Source: Bacillota bacterium
GTDB taxonomy: Bacteria; Bacillota; Bacilli; Alicyclobacillales; SLC66
DNA: 35,483 bases
Direction: 5' to 3'
Assembly (NCBI GenBank): GCA_021828865.1
Contig: JAJZCW010000029.1
Location: 1 to 35,483, forward strand
Under the pieces are notes generated by a model. That model did no database searches, had not been told where the DNA came from, and saw nothing but the letters and a program-made list of their open reading frames with translations. Positions 7,221 to 17,440 of this stretch are shown piece after piece. The number at the start of each line of letters is the position of its first letter. Position 1 is the stretch's first letter. The translations under genes were made by a program, and so were the position numbers.

Positions 7221-7280
7221 CACCTCCAACTATTGGGACTCGCTGTCTAGGCACAGACTGAACTGTTTAAGCCTATGGAC
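7221..7280 (-). promoter_or_regulatory. Probable L21 leader RNA element
   Basis: On the minus strand, TAGGC (plus 7271-7275) pairs with GCCTA (plus 7248-7252), and inside it ACAG pairs with CTGT around a six-base loop. The hairpin is followed by GACAGCGAGTCCCAA and the rplU SD GGAGG. A short hairpin with such a tail upstream of rplU is the arrangement of the Firmicute L21 leader, thought to mediate autoregulation of the operon by L21. I recognise it by position and fold, not by a covariance search. Confidence 0.6.
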
Positions 7281-7303
7281 ATGCGGTGACACACTACCGA
7301 CAT

Positions 7304-7333
7304 ACTTTATCACAAATGAGGTGACTACTGCAA
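7304..7333 (-). promoter_or_regulatory. Candidate sigma-A promoter for rplU-prp-rpmA
   Basis: TTGCAG (plus 7328-7333) and TAAAGT (plus 7304-7309) are separated by 18 bases on the minus strand. The -35 box overlaps the spoIVFB stop region and the leader hairpin lies about 30 nt downstream of the -10 box. Match to consensus is moderate. Confidence 0.4.
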
Positions 7334-8203
7334 TAGACTTTTGATGGGCTCCATCCACATACCCGCATCAAATATGGCTCGCAGCACTTCTTTTTCCTCG
7401 ACCATAGGTTGATCCGCTAAGCCTTCTTTAAAAATATCATAATTTCTCTGCAAATAAATCACATGGTACGCCTCCGGAACGAACTTCGACGCCACCTTGC
7501 CAATTCCCATTTCGCTATCGACAATCAGCGTGCGAAGTACCTTTGTGTCCGTATGGTCCCTCCGTTTATGATCCAAAAAACGAAGCAAATCATATCGGTT
7601 CTGGCGTCTCAACGTGATCGCAGAGACGAGTAAGAATACGCCTAATATCAACATGCCCGCTTCTGGATAACCAAGCCACAATGCCACGCCGCCAAGCACA
7701 ATCAAAATGGTGGATAACGCAAATGACATCTGCGTCAACACCTCCGTAGACTTTTCAAAGCCTCTCGTCAACGACAACCCAGCTCTTGCGATCCGCCCAC
7801 CATCAAGTGGCAACGCCGGAAGCATATTGAAAAAAAACAGCGTAAAGTTCATTCCAATAAAAGGTCTCGCCACTTCCCCGGGGACCCATCCCACGAGCAT
7901 CAATAAGATCGTAAAGAGAGACAATGTCAGATTCACAAGTGGCCCACTAACGGCGATCAGCACCTCATCACGAGGACTCCATCCCACGTGCTTGCCGCTG
8001 ATTCTTGCTACGCCGCCAAACGGATACAACTCGACCGATTCTATATGATAACCAAGTCTCATCGCCACCACAGCATGTCCCATTTCATGCAACAACACCA
8101 CGGCAAATAACCGCAGAACAGGCCAAAAAACGTGAGCAAATACCGCATAGATCAGCATAAACAAAAATACCGGGTTAAGTCGAACGGGAAATATTTTTTT
8201 CAA
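7325..8203 (-). CDS. spoIVFB: SpoIVFB-type M50 site-2 intramembrane metalloprotease
   Basis: Polytopic zinc protease, 292 aa. Active-site motif HEMGH (His39, Glu40, His43) lies in a membrane segment, with the third ligand Asp134 in LPALPLDGG. The soluble C-terminus (about 200-292) is in the place of the CBS-like domain of SpoIVFB. In Bacillus this enzyme sits in the outer forespore membrane and cleaves pro-sigma-K, held inactive by SpoIVFA and BofA. The start is TTG, one base after the spoIVFA stop, with a weak GGTGAAG, so coupled translation is likely. The spoIVFA-spoIVFB pair upstream of rplU is the B. subtilis order and supports the call. Confidence 0.92.
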   Translation of the reverse strand: MKKIFPVRLNPVFLFMLIYAVFAHVFWPVLRLFAVVLLHEMGHAVVAMRLGYHIESVELYPFGGVARISGKHVGWSPRDEVLIAVSGPLVNLTLSLFTILLMLVGWVPGEVARPFIGMNFTLFFFNMLPALPLDGGRIARAGLSLTRGFEKSTEVLTQMSFALSTILIVLGGVALWLGYPEAGMLILGVFLLVSAITLRRQNRYDLLRFLDHKRRDHTDTKVLRTLIVDSEMGIGKVASKFVPEAYHVIYLQRNYDIFKEGLADQPMVEEKEVLRAIFDAGMWMEPIKSLLQ

Positions 8204-8204
8204 T

Positions 8205-9002
8205 TCACTTCACCAATTGGAAAAGTTGAAGCGGATTTCGATACGCACCTTTATAGATATAGCCAAACGTCAATTCCGTCTGATGTGACGGTAATATGCC
8301 CAAGAGTTGACCGGAAACGACATACTCCTGTGGTTTGACGAATACTGTCCCCAGTTTTGAATAAAATGTTTCCCCATCACTGCCATGATCAATGACCACA
8401 TAATTGCCACTCGCTTGGCTCTCGCCTACCCGAACGACCAAACCATCCGCTGACGCCAGCACATGTGCTCCTGGTCTGCCTTGGATCACCACATCAGGAT
8501 TCACCACAGAAAAGTTTCGTACCACTTTTCCTGCCATCGGTTGAATAAAACTAATTTTTGGCGCAGCAGCAGGTAATACGGTGATGGCAGAGGATGGTAA
8601 TGTGCCAAAATTTCTCGCCATGGCAGGTGGCATCACGATGGTGGAGTAGTCGATGCGCATGGTGGACTGCACCAATCCTTGCACCGTCTTGGCGATCGGT
8701 CTATCGCTGTGAAAAAACATCCACATGGCTGCAAATAACACCACTGCACCAATGGCTTGTATAAAAAAACGCTGTGTCAGCGAGCTTTCAGGCGTCTCAT
8801 TGGCGGCACTCTTAAATCCGCCACGATACGGTCGTTTTTTTGATTTACTATTTTTAGATGGGACTGGGCTCTCCGATGAACCCACCTTAGACCGAAATCC
8901 CGTCCATGACCGTGGAGAGCCATAAAGATCATCATCAGGTGACACCGAATACTCAGGCCGAATTTCTTCATGTTGCTTGCTTGACTGATAAGGATTCTCC
9001 AC
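8205..9002 (-). CDS. spoIVFA: SpoIVFA-like protein with degenerate M23 (LytM) domain
   Basis: A 265-aa single-pass membrane protein. Residues 1-75 are polar and basic (probably cytoplasmic), a membrane segment lies at about 79-97, and a LytM/M23 fold fills about 165-258 (GAHVLASADGLVVRVGES, NYVVIDHGSDGETFYSKLG). The HxxxD and HxH zinc ligands of active M23 enzymes are not present, consistent with SpoIVFA, which acts as a scaffold and inhibitor of SpoIVFB rather than as a hydrolase. GTG at 9000-9002 is chosen because AAGGGGG lies seven bases upstream; the longer frame from a TTG at 9044 runs through the minD terminator hairpin. Confidence 0.85.
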   Translation of the reverse strand: MENPYQSSKQHEEIRPEYSVSPDDDLYGSPRSWTGFRSKVGSSESPVPSKNSKSKKRPYRGGFKSAANETPESSLTQRFFIQAIGAVVLFAAMWMFFHSDRPIAKTVQGLVQSTMRIDYSTIVMPPAMARNFGTLPSSAITVLPAAAPKISFIQPMAGKVVRNFSVVNPDVVIQGRPGAHVLASADGLVVRVGESQASGNYVVIDHGSDGETFYSKLGTVFVKPQEYVVSGQLLGILPSHQTELTFGYIYKGAYRNPLQLFQLVK

Positions 9003-9069
9003 CAAAAAACCCCCTTCGCGCAGAAACGATATGTCTCGTCCCAAAAAACATATGCGCGAAAAAGGGGTT
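9003..9069 (-). terminator. Terminator-like hairpin after minD that contains the spoIVFA SD
   Basis: Minus-strand arms AACCCCTTTTTCGCGCA (plus 9053-9069) and TGCGCGAAGGGGGTT (plus 9008-9022) pair over about 14 bases with a small bulge, around a 30-nt loop with its own CATATG/CATATC symmetry, followed by a T6 run (plus 9003-9008). The 3' arm includes the AAGGGGG that serves as spoIVFA SD. It can thus end transcription from minD and also occlude spoIVFA translation. Confidence 0.75.
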
Positions 9070-9100
9070 CTATGCGTTACCTAATCAAGTAAAGAGACTG

Positions 9101-9895
9101 TCAACCAAGTCCCATCATTTTTTTCATCCGCTTAAAAAATCCAGACTGTTCCTGCAAATTCATGAGCGGCACAGGATCCCCGATGATTCGTCTAGCAATA
9201 TTGCGATAGGCTTGGGAAGCCTTTGAATCCGGTTTGACTACTGTCGGCTCCCCTTGATTCGCGTTTTTGATGACTTGCTCATCGTCAGGAACAATACCAA
9301 GTAAATCTAATGATAAGACGGAAATAATATCGTCGATATCGAGCATTTCGCCGTTTTTTACCATATGAGGACGGATTCGATTGATGATAAGCTTGGCAGG
9401 TGGTATTTTTTCTGCTTCCAATAAGCCAATCACCCGATCTGCATCACGAACAGCTGCCTGCTCCGGCGTGGTGACCACAATCGCCTGATCAGCGCCGGTA
9501 ATGGCCACGCGAAAACCGTGCTCAATTCCTGCCGGGCAATCAATAAGTACATAATCAAAATCCATTTTGAGTTTGTGAACGATCGCCTGCATCGCACTGG
9601 TACTAAGTGCCAGCTTGTCTTTGGTTTGCGCGGCTGCAATCATATACAATTGATCAAATCGTTTATCTTTAATAAGCGCCTGTTCAATTCGGCAATTTCC
9701 AGTCGCGATATCAACGATATCGAAGATAATTCGATTATCAAGTCCCATCACCACATCTAGATTACGTAGCCCAATATCTGTGTCGACAAGGCAAACCTTT
9801 TTTCCCAAAAGGGCAAGTGCCGTACCAATATTGGCGGTCGAAGTGGTCTTGCCAACGCCGCCTTTTCCGGAAGTCACGACAATCGCTTCGCCCAT
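9101..9895 (-). CDS. minD: MinD septum-site ATPase
   Basis: A 264-aa MinD/ParA-family ATPase. The deviant Walker A KGGVGKT (11-17), switch regions DTDIGLRNLD (38-47) and DCPAGIEHG (119-127), and an amphipathic C-terminal membrane-targeting helix (FFKRMKKMMGLG, 253-264) are all visible. ATP-bound MinD dimerises on the membrane and recruits MinC, blocking FtsZ assembly away from midcell. No minE is present, as in Bacillus where DivIVA/MinJ supply positional control. It lies 12 nt after minC, with an SD-rich GGGGGGAAGG just before the ATG. Confidence 0.97.
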   Translation of the reverse strand: MGEAIVVTSGKGGVGKTTSTANIGTALALLGKKVCLVDTDIGLRNLDVVMGLDNRIIFDIVDIATGNCRIEQALIKDKRFDQLYMIAAAQTKDKLALSTSAMQAIVHKLKMDFDYVLIDCPAGIEHGFRVAITGADQAIVVTTPEQAAVRDADRVIGLLEAEKIPPAKLIINRIRPHMVKNGEMLDIDDIISVLSLDLLGIVPDDEQVIKNANQGEPTVVKPDSKASQAYRNIARRIIGDPVPLMNLQEQSGFFKRMKKMMGLG

Positions 9896-9907
9896 GACCT
9901 TCCCCCC

Positions 9908-10603
9908 TTAAATCACTGCTTTATCTGACATGATCAGCGTTTGAAAGTGTTGTAAAAAGGACATTTTTTCTACTGCCATCTGATCTCCTTCAAGATGCGC
10001 AAATTCCATCTCCGCAGGATGCGCGTAAGCTTCCGGTGATCTACGGATGACGGTGGCAATTCGCACCTGAATGGGTTCAAAGTACGCAGCAGCCACAATC
10101 GCTCTCACATTGCCTGAAGCGCCCGCATGAACATAGCCACGCAAGCGACCAAACACATAAATATCACCAGATGCCACAATATGCGCCCCCGGATTCACAT
10201 TGCCAATGATGATCACATCGCCATCATGCTCGACCATTTGTCCCGATCGAACCGTGCCTTTATAGACGTAAGGGGCTTTTGGCAATAATTTGTGTGGAAC
10301 TGGCTCGTCTTCTACCATCGATTCTTGATACACCTTAACCTGAATTTCTCCGACAGCAAGAAATGCCTTCTCGACAGCATCTTGAATCTCTGGCGTCAAT
10401 ACGCGGTTGCCATAATCCACAAATGCAGTCACCTTGGCACCACTTGAAAAAGGGGACGACCCATTACCCAACTTGGCAGTCAGCGCATCAAGCACCTTGT
10501 CAAAATGCACATCGTCAGCCAGCTTGAAAACAAGCCCATTTTTTATACCCTTGATGGTTACATAATCCTGGCCGGCAGGTTCTAATGCCGTGTTGGTTAA
10601 CAT
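9908..10603 (-). CDS. minC: MinC septum-site inhibitor
   Basis: FtsZ assembly inhibitor, 231 aa. The N-terminal domain (about 13-105) is followed by the right-handed beta-helix C-terminal domain (about 115-215) with short glycine-rich turns such as GTVRSGQMVEHDGDVIIIGN and GAHIVASGDIYVFGRL; this half dimerises and binds MinD. The ATG begins directly after the stop codon of the upstream PBP gene (TAA-ATG), so the two are probably translated together. GGAGG lies 12 bases before the ATG, a long spacing. Neighbours and order match the mre-min cluster. Confidence 0.95.
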   Translation of the reverse strand: MLTNTALEPAGQDYVTIKGIKNGLVFKLADDVHFDKVLDALTAKLGNGSSPFSSGAKVTAFVDYGNRVLTPEIQDAVEKAFLAVGEIQVKVYQESMVEDEPVPHKLLPKAPYVYKGTVRSGQMVEHDGDVIIIGNVNPGAHIVASGDIYVFGRLRGYVHAGASGNVRAIVAAAYFEPIQVRIATVIRRSPEAYAHPAEMEFAHLEGDQMAVEKMSFLQHFQTLIMSDKAVI

Positions 10604-12520
10604 TTACAAGCCCGTCCTCCCGTCGAAAACTCTCAACATTTTGTATTCAACGCGAGAATTGTGATTTCCTGCTGAACGTTCAAAGAAACGGTCAAACATG
10701 GCCCTCGCAATCGGTCCCGTCGAATCTGCCCCATGCCCACCTCCAGGCACTGCCACCGCAATGGCGATCTGCGGATGGGAATAAGGGGCAAATCCGATAA
10801 ATACCGCGTTGTCAAACCCGTCAATTCCCGTTTCCGCGGTACCAGTTTTGCCTGCGGGCTCATAGGTGACGCGTTTTCCCGAATGAAATGTATAATAGGC
10901 CGTGCCTTTAGGGTCATTGCATGCCATGTAAAGTCCGGACATCACGGCATCCCAATCTTCTTTTGGCAAGCTAAGCAATTTATCTTGATAGCGATGGATC
11001 GACATTTTTTGATTGCCGATCCATTTTACCACATGCGGTTCAATTCTCACGCCACGATTGGCAAGAGTCACCGCATAATTGGCCAATTCCATGGTTGTGA
11101 AGACTTCGTTTTGACCAATGGCCGTGTAAGGTAAATCCGTCACCTGACCCGAATGCATATTGACAAATCCATTCTCTGTATCCGGAAGGTCACGAATCAC
11201 ATTGTTTCCAAGTCCAAAATGCTTTTGAAATGCCCTTAATTCATTTAGCGTTTGCAACCTGTCCATTAAAAGCCAGCGCGGAATTTGCTTGACGGATTTA
11301 GGTGGCCAATGGCCATAACGCATGCTGAGTTTATAAAAAAACACATCGCACGACTCGGCAAGCGCCATGGGGAGTGTCAAATAACCATGATGGCTCCAAC
11401 AATGAATAGCAGTGCCATCCGTTTTGGGAAGCGTATAGCTGCCATCACAATATTCCGCATAATATGGTGTTAATGAACGCTGATGAAAAGCAAAAAGAGC
11501 AGTGAGTGGTTTCATCACTGACCCCGGTGCAATTGGCATTTGGGTCGCCCAGTTTTGTTCTGCAGGCAAAAACCTGCTTTGATACTCCCAATCCGACATT
11601 CCATGAGCCATCCAGGAAGGATCATAAGTAGGATAATTGGCAAGCGCCAAAATTTCACCATTTTGAGGGTTAATCGCGACTGCCATCGCATGACTGACCT
11701 TCTTGTGCCCATACCCATTTAAGCGCATTACCTGTTTCGCCAATATGGCTTGTACTTCGCGCTGATACTGACTATCAATCGTGAGGATCAGCGGCTTCCC
11801 TTTTCGAGACGGCCTACTCTCAGCCAGACGCCGGATAGGAAATCCCTTACTGTCAATTTCTACTGCAATTTTCCCAGGAGATCCCCTAAGTGAATCGTTA
11901 TATGATTTTTCTACGCCACTCCAACCGACCATCGCATTTTCCGGAAAACCTGCCTGCGTGTACTGCTCTAAGCGCGATTGAGGAATCGCATGGATGTATC
12001 CAAGAAGATGACAGGCCACCTCATTTTGCGGATATTGTCTCACAGAATCAGGGATAATTTGAATTCCCGGCAATTGCCGCTGATGTTCCGCAACAAATGC
12101 TAATGCCTGTGCAGAGATACGATTGGCAATAAAAACCTGCAGCCTCGCATCATTAATACCGTTCATGTTACGCCTAAGCGATACTGGAGACATGCCGATT
12201 TTTATAGCGAGTTCATGAAGTAGTTCAGGATGGATACTCGAAAAGCCACGAGTGTACACCAAACTGTAAATCGGTTCATCATAAGCAAGGAGTTGGTGAT
12301 TGCGGTCATATATTTCTCCACGAGGGGCTGGTGTTGGCAATAAGTTGACATGATTGCGGTGTGAGAGTTTTTCAAAGCGTTCATGCTCTGTGCCCTGAAT
12401 CACAATCAAACGCATTTCCAAGACAAACGCCATCACCGCTAGTGCAGGAAAGAAAAACCGCAATCTGCGAACGCGTTGCGGTTCAGTCTTGTGTTTCTTT
12501 TTTTTAGCCTTTTCGCTCAT
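10604..12520 (-). CDS. mrdA: Class B penicillin-binding protein (PBP2/MrdA type)
   Basis: A 638-aa D,D-transpeptidase. A short basic cytoplasmic tail and one membrane anchor (about 20-41) precede a PBP dimerisation domain with PAPRGEIYDRN (64-74). The transpeptidase domain has Ser334 in SVMK, SCD (390-392) as the second motif and KTG (558-560). Between mreD and minC, it is most simply the elongation-specific transpeptidase working with MreB, MreC, MreD and RodA. B. subtilis has no PBP at this position, but several other Firmicutes do. The start is an ATG with only a weak AGGA ten bases upstream. Elongasome use rather than division or sporulation is inferred from context. Confidence 0.92.
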   Translation of the reverse strand: MSEKAKKKKHKTEPQRVRRLRFFFPALAVMAFVLEMRLIVIQGTEHERFEKLSHRNHVNLLPTPAPRGEIYDRNHQLLAYDEPIYSLVYTRGFSSIHPELLHELAIKIGMSPVSLRRNMNGINDARLQVFIANRISAQALAFVAEHQRQLPGIQIIPDSVRQYPQNEVACHLLGYIHAIPQSRLEQYTQAGFPENAMVGWSGVEKSYNDSLRGSPGKIAVEIDSKGFPIRRLAESRPSRKGKPLILTIDSQYQREVQAILAKQVMRLNGYGHKKVSHAMAVAINPQNGEILALANYPTYDPSWMAHGMSDWEYQSRFLPAEQNWATQMPIAPGSVMKPLTALFAFHQRSLTPYYAEYCDGSYTLPKTDGTAIHCWSHHGYLTLPMALAESCDVFFYKLSMRYGHWPPKSVKQIPRWLLMDRLQTLNELRAFQKHFGLGNNVIRDLPDTENGFVNMHSGQVTDLPYTAIGQNEVFTTMELANYAVTLANRGVRIEPHVVKWIGNQKMSIHRYQDKLLSLPKEDWDAVMSGLYMACNDPKGTAYYTFHSGKRVTYEPAGKTGTAETGIDGFDNAVFIGFAPYSHPQIAIAVAVPGGGHGADSTGPIARAMFDRFFERSAGNHNSRVEYKMLRVFDGRTGL

Positions 12521-12578
12521 TGCTCACATGTCCTATCGGCTCATTCCCGAAAGCATCTCCCGGGATTAGCGTTTGCAA

Positions 12579-13094
12579 TCACGCCTCATTTGTTTCATCC
12601 GAATAGGATTTTTTTACTTTCGCCACGAGTAACCAGCGATAAAAGAAGTAAAGCAATAATGTGCATACAAAAGTGGAGATGGTCATAGCGGTTGACGTCG
12701 AGATGACCACGTTGATACTGGTCCCGAGTTGGCCAAACAAGCGACTAATCCCATAAGACAACCAGACATAGAACTCCGTACTGATGACGACGAGCAGTAA
12801 AGACAATAATAGGCTGACCCGCATGAATAAACTTCGAACATATCCGCTGACATAGCCAATCATGGCATAGGCAAAGGCACTCTCACCAAGGAAAGACCCA
12901 AAACTTGCATCCTGAATCAATCCGATCACAATACCAAAGATGAGTCCTTCCCTCGAACCACGAAACACACCGACCATCACGAGTGCAATCACAATCAGGC
13001 TAGGTTCGATCGAGTGCAAAAAAGGCACCTGAAAAACAGTGGATTGCAAAATCAAACTCAAAAAAAGCGCAACAAAATATCCGATCAGTCTCAT
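12579..13094 (-). CDS. mreD: MreD rod-shape membrane protein
   Basis: A 171-aa polytopic membrane protein of the MreD family with five or six hydrophobic segments (for example residues 5-22, 30-45, 51-63, 73-90, 94-112 and 128-160). The conserved region around GLIFGIVIGLIQDASFGSFLG is family-like. MreD links MreC and the cytoskeletal MreB to the cell-wall elongation machinery. It overlaps mreC by an ATGA, so translation is coupled. A C-terminal basic tail ends the protein. A 58-nt gap separates it from the PBP gene, containing a small CCCG/CGGG hairpin with no T-tract. Confidence 0.93.
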   Translation of the reverse strand: MRLIGYFVALFLSLILQSTVFQVPFLHSIEPSLIVIALVMVGVFRGSREGLIFGIVIGLIQDASFGSFLGESAFAYAMIGYVSGYVRSLFMRVSLLLSLLLVVISTEFYVWLSYGISRLFGQLGTSINVVISTSTAMTISTFVCTLLLYFFYRWLLVAKVKKSYSDETNEA

Positions 13095-13951
13095 GGTTGC
13101 ACCTGTCCAGGCTTAGGTGCCAAAACAAACACATAATTCAATTGATTCATGTTTGCAAGTGGCTTGACGAGCGCCGAACGGGTGATGCTCGTACCATCAG
13201 AAATAAAGGAGACCACCCTGCCAATCGGAATTCCTTTCGGGTAGATGTTACTAAGTCCGGACGTTACCACCAAATCACCGCGATGAATATTGGTTGCCAA
13301 TTGTGAGATGAATTGCATCAGGAAAAGTCCCTGATGAGTCGGTGATCCGGATATTACCCCATAAACAGGCGCTCCGCCAGAAACGATCGAAGCAGATACC
13401 CCATCCGCCGTTTCAGAAGAAGTCAGAAGTTCCGCTGCAGCGCTGTACTCCGCAACTGACTGCACCCGGCCCACGAGATCGCCATTTTGGTCAAGCACCG
13501 GCATAGATACTCCCACACCCGCTTTTTGCCCGACAGAAAGAACAATCTCAGAATTCCAGGATAGTGGGCTGCGCCCTGTAATTTCGCCAGCGATCAAGTG
13601 AAATTGTGGCGACTTGCCTTGATAATGCAGCATGGATTTGAGTTGTTGGTTTTCATGTTGCGCTTCATTCAATTGAATACGAAGTAACAAGTCTTCACTG
13701 GCTGTTTTTTTCAATGCTGCATTCTCAGCGTATAAGTTTTCCAGATCTTTTAACCGCGTAAAGAATGTCTCGACTTGAAACACCGGCCCATAGAATACCC
13801 TACCCACCATCGAAGTGATATCAATGGTGAATTTCTCGGGCCATGACACTTGTGTTAAACGCGAACGCAAAGATACCCCAGCCAACACTACGAGTAAAAT
13901 TACCGCAGCCAAAAAAGCAAATAACCTGCCACCTGAAAAAAACCTATTCAC
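13091..13951 (-). CDS. mreC: MreC rod-shape protein
   Basis: A 286-aa bitopic membrane protein. A short N-terminal tail and one membrane segment (about 10-28) are followed by a coiled coil (about 66-108, rich in Leu/Glu/Gln/Asn) and the MreC double beta-barrel domain (about 118-275), including GEITGRSPLSWNSEIVLSVG. MreC forms the extracytoplasmic scaffold of the elongasome and is thought to activate the partner PBP2. The start is GTG at 13949-13951, with GAGAGG seven bases upstream; the stop overlaps the mreD start. It follows mreB by 33 nt. Confidence 0.96.
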   Translation of the reverse strand: MNRFFSGGRLFAFLAAVILLVVLAGVSLRSRLTQVSWPEKFTIDITSMVGRVFYGPVFQVETFFTRLKDLENLYAENAALKKTASEDLLLRIQLNEAQHENQQLKSMLHYQGKSPQFHLIAGEITGRSPLSWNSEIVLSVGQKAGVGVSMPVLDQNGDLVGRVQSVAEYSAAAELLTSSETADGVSASIVSGGAPVYGVISGSPTHQGLFLMQFISQLATNIHRGDLVVTSGLSNIYPKGIPIGRVVSFISDGTSITRSALVKPLANMNQLNYVFVLAPKPGQVQP

Positions 13952-13984
13952 GAATGCGCCTCTCCCCTATCCCACCGCAGGTGA

Positions 13985-15747
<1,763 letters not shown>

Positions 15748-15774
15748 GCTTCGCCCACCCCAAATTCAAGGAAT

Positions 15775-16362
15775 TTATAGAAAGAAAAGTGGAGAGTCGA
15801 CACCATATTGCGACAATAAATCTACCGTTAACACGATCGGCAACCCCATCACGGCATAAAAGTCTCCGTGTATGGCCTTAATCAGCATGGCGCCTTTCCC
15901 CTGAATGCTGTATGCTCCCGCCTTATCCATCGGCTCCCCAGTGGCGATATAGGCGCGCAGCCATTCTTCCTTACAAGGCACCATCTCCACATCCACCTTG
16001 CGAAATCCCGCTTTAATCCCACGCGTTTGTGCATCTACCACGGCAACGCCTGAATACACCTGATGGACCGTCCCCTGCAAACGGGTGAGCATGGCAAGCG
16101 CCTCGGATTCATCATTAGGTTTCCCAAAAACCTGACCATCAGAAACGACCACCGTGTCCGCCCCGATAACAAGGCCATCTTTTGCCTTATACGCCACATT
16201 CAATGCCTTATCTACCGCAAGGCTAACCACGAGGTCCTCAGGAGATTCCGCCATTTTTACACGTTCATTCACATCGGGACTCCACACCTCATGATCAATG
16301 CCAATTTGATTCAACAGCATGGTTCTTCTTGGTGAGCTTGAAGCTAATAAGATTTTTTTCAT
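15775..16362 (-). CDS. maf: Maf nucleotide pyrophosphatase
   Basis: A 195-aa Maf/HAM1-superfamily enzyme that hydrolyses non-canonical or pyrimidine nucleoside triphosphates and has been linked to septum arrest in Bacillus. Visible motifs are SSSPRR (8-13), the catalytic Asp69 in VIGADTVV, and the downstream GKP and YSG segments. The chosen ATG at 16360-16362 has GGAG seven bases upstream; the ATG two codons earlier would have only one base of spacing. It heads the maf-radC-mreB run and has a plausible promoter in the preceding gap. Confidence 0.95.
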   Translation of the reverse strand: MKKILLASSSPRRTMLLNQIGIDHEVWSPDVNERVKMAESPEDLVVSLAVDKALNVAYKAKDGLVIGADTVVVSDGQVFGKPNDESEALAMLTRLQGTVHQVYSGVAVVDAQTRGIKAGFRKVDVEMVPCKEEWLRAYIATGEPMDKAGAYSIQGKGAMLIKAIHGDFYAVMGLPIVLTVDLLSQYGVDSPLFFL

Positions 16363-16394
16363 GATCATACTCCAATTTGAAATTAGTTTAACGG

Positions 16395-16424
16395 TTTATA
16401 ATGGCAGTATACCACGATCTGCAA
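16395..16424 (-). promoter_or_regulatory. Candidate sigma-A promoter upstream of maf
   Basis: On the minus strand TTGCAG (plus 16419-16424) is followed after 18 bases by TATAAA (plus 16395-16400), about 33 nt before the maf ATG. The region also holds a TATAAT-like hexamer on the plus strand, but there is no plus-strand gene here. Plausible but not unique. Confidence 0.4.
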
Positions 16425-16450
16425 TTTCTCCCACTTCTATTGTACGGATA

Positions 16451-17314
16451 TTATTCCCTTTGGCTAAACGCCTGGTAGTCGATGAGCGCTTTGGCAAGCT
16501 CAGGACCGAGCATAGCCGAATGATGACTGGCGAGTGTCTGCGCGAAATTGACTGTATCTGTCAGCTGATTCAACTGGGTGGTGATGCTTTTCGTCTTTTG
16601 GTTGAGCGATGTACCCGAGAATTGTACTTTTCCAATCTGGAAGGTTGCTGATGAATCCTGTGTGAGCAGTGCCGTTAATTGCGAGTAATCCTGGTAGATC
16701 CCTTTTTCTACGCTTTTCACTTGCGTTTTCGTCATAAAGGGCACAGGCTGAACGGATTGATTAACATTCCAATTGGTAAGGTAAAAAGGAACTTCTGCCC
16801 CCCTCCATTTTTCCTCTTCTACATGAATTTGGACTGTCGTCAAAAGCGATGACAAAAACACCTGATACGGAGGCTTTGCCGTTACAAACGATGGCACGCC
16901 AATTGACGAATTCGTCTTCACTTCCAGCATGGCGCTGTTTTTATTGGAATAAACCCCTTCCACGGCCATCCAAGCATGTATTTGCGGAAGAATCAACAAC
17001 TGATGAGCCACCGCAAGCTGACTGATGGCTTCAGATTGGGGAGATGAACTTACGGATTTAGGCTCTGCAATGGTTTTAAACGATGTGGAATGGTGGCCAT
17101 AAATGATGGCAAAAAGCACCCCCACCAGTATCACAAAAAAAGCAGCAACCATCCTATCAAATTTCCCAATACGAATTTTGCCTATGCGAGCTCTACGCGA
17201 TCTCGTCACCGCCACCGGTATGGGGATGATCACCGGCTTTGGCTCAGAAATGGCTAGCGAATCTTTTTCGTCAACGCCTGTTTCATCAAAACGAAAGGTC
17301 ATGCGATATGTCAT
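16451..17314 (-). CDS. SPOR-like membrane protein in the SpoIIB position
   Basis: A 287-aa bitopic protein. Residues 1-54 are cytoplasmic with a basic cluster (RSRRARIGKIRIGK), a membrane segment spans about 55-72, then a linker and a candidate SPOR domain (about 115-183: VEGVYSNKNSA, then GVPSFV and PPYQVFL, ending FYLTNW). SPOR domains bind denuded septal glycans. In B. subtilis the gene just upstream of maf is spoIIB, a SPOR protein acting at the sporulation septum, and the layout here matches it. I did not recognise it by sequence alone, so the name is left out. ATG at 17314 has AAGGTG six bases upstream; a GTG three codons earlier is less likely. Confidence 0.62.
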   Translation of the reverse strand: MTYRMTFRFDETGVDEKDSLAISEPKPVIIPIPVAVTRSRRARIGKIRIGKFDRMVAAFFVILVGVLFAIIYGHHSTSFKTIAEPKSVSSSPQSEAISQLAVAHQLLILPQIHAWMAVEGVYSNKNSAMLEVKTNSSIGVPSFVTAKPPYQVFLSSLLTTVQIHVEEEKWRGAEVPFYLTNWNVNQSVQPVPFMTKTQVKSVEKGIYQDYSQLTALLTQDSSATFQIGKVQFSGTSLNQKTKSITTQLNQLTDTVNFAQTLASHHSAMLGPELAKALIDYQAFSQRE

Positions 17315-17440
17315 ATCTCTCACCTTTTTGCCTCATCATTTACTAGAAACTATGAAGGGCCGCTCTCATCTATGAAACAAATTTACAAAAAAGCATGAGT
17401 AACCGCTATCGCTCATACCTTGTGGACAAGGAGGGTGATT

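Noticed and set aside
12521..12578. Terminator between mreD and the PBP gene
   Set aside because: The CCCG/CGGG stem is short and not followed by T residues.
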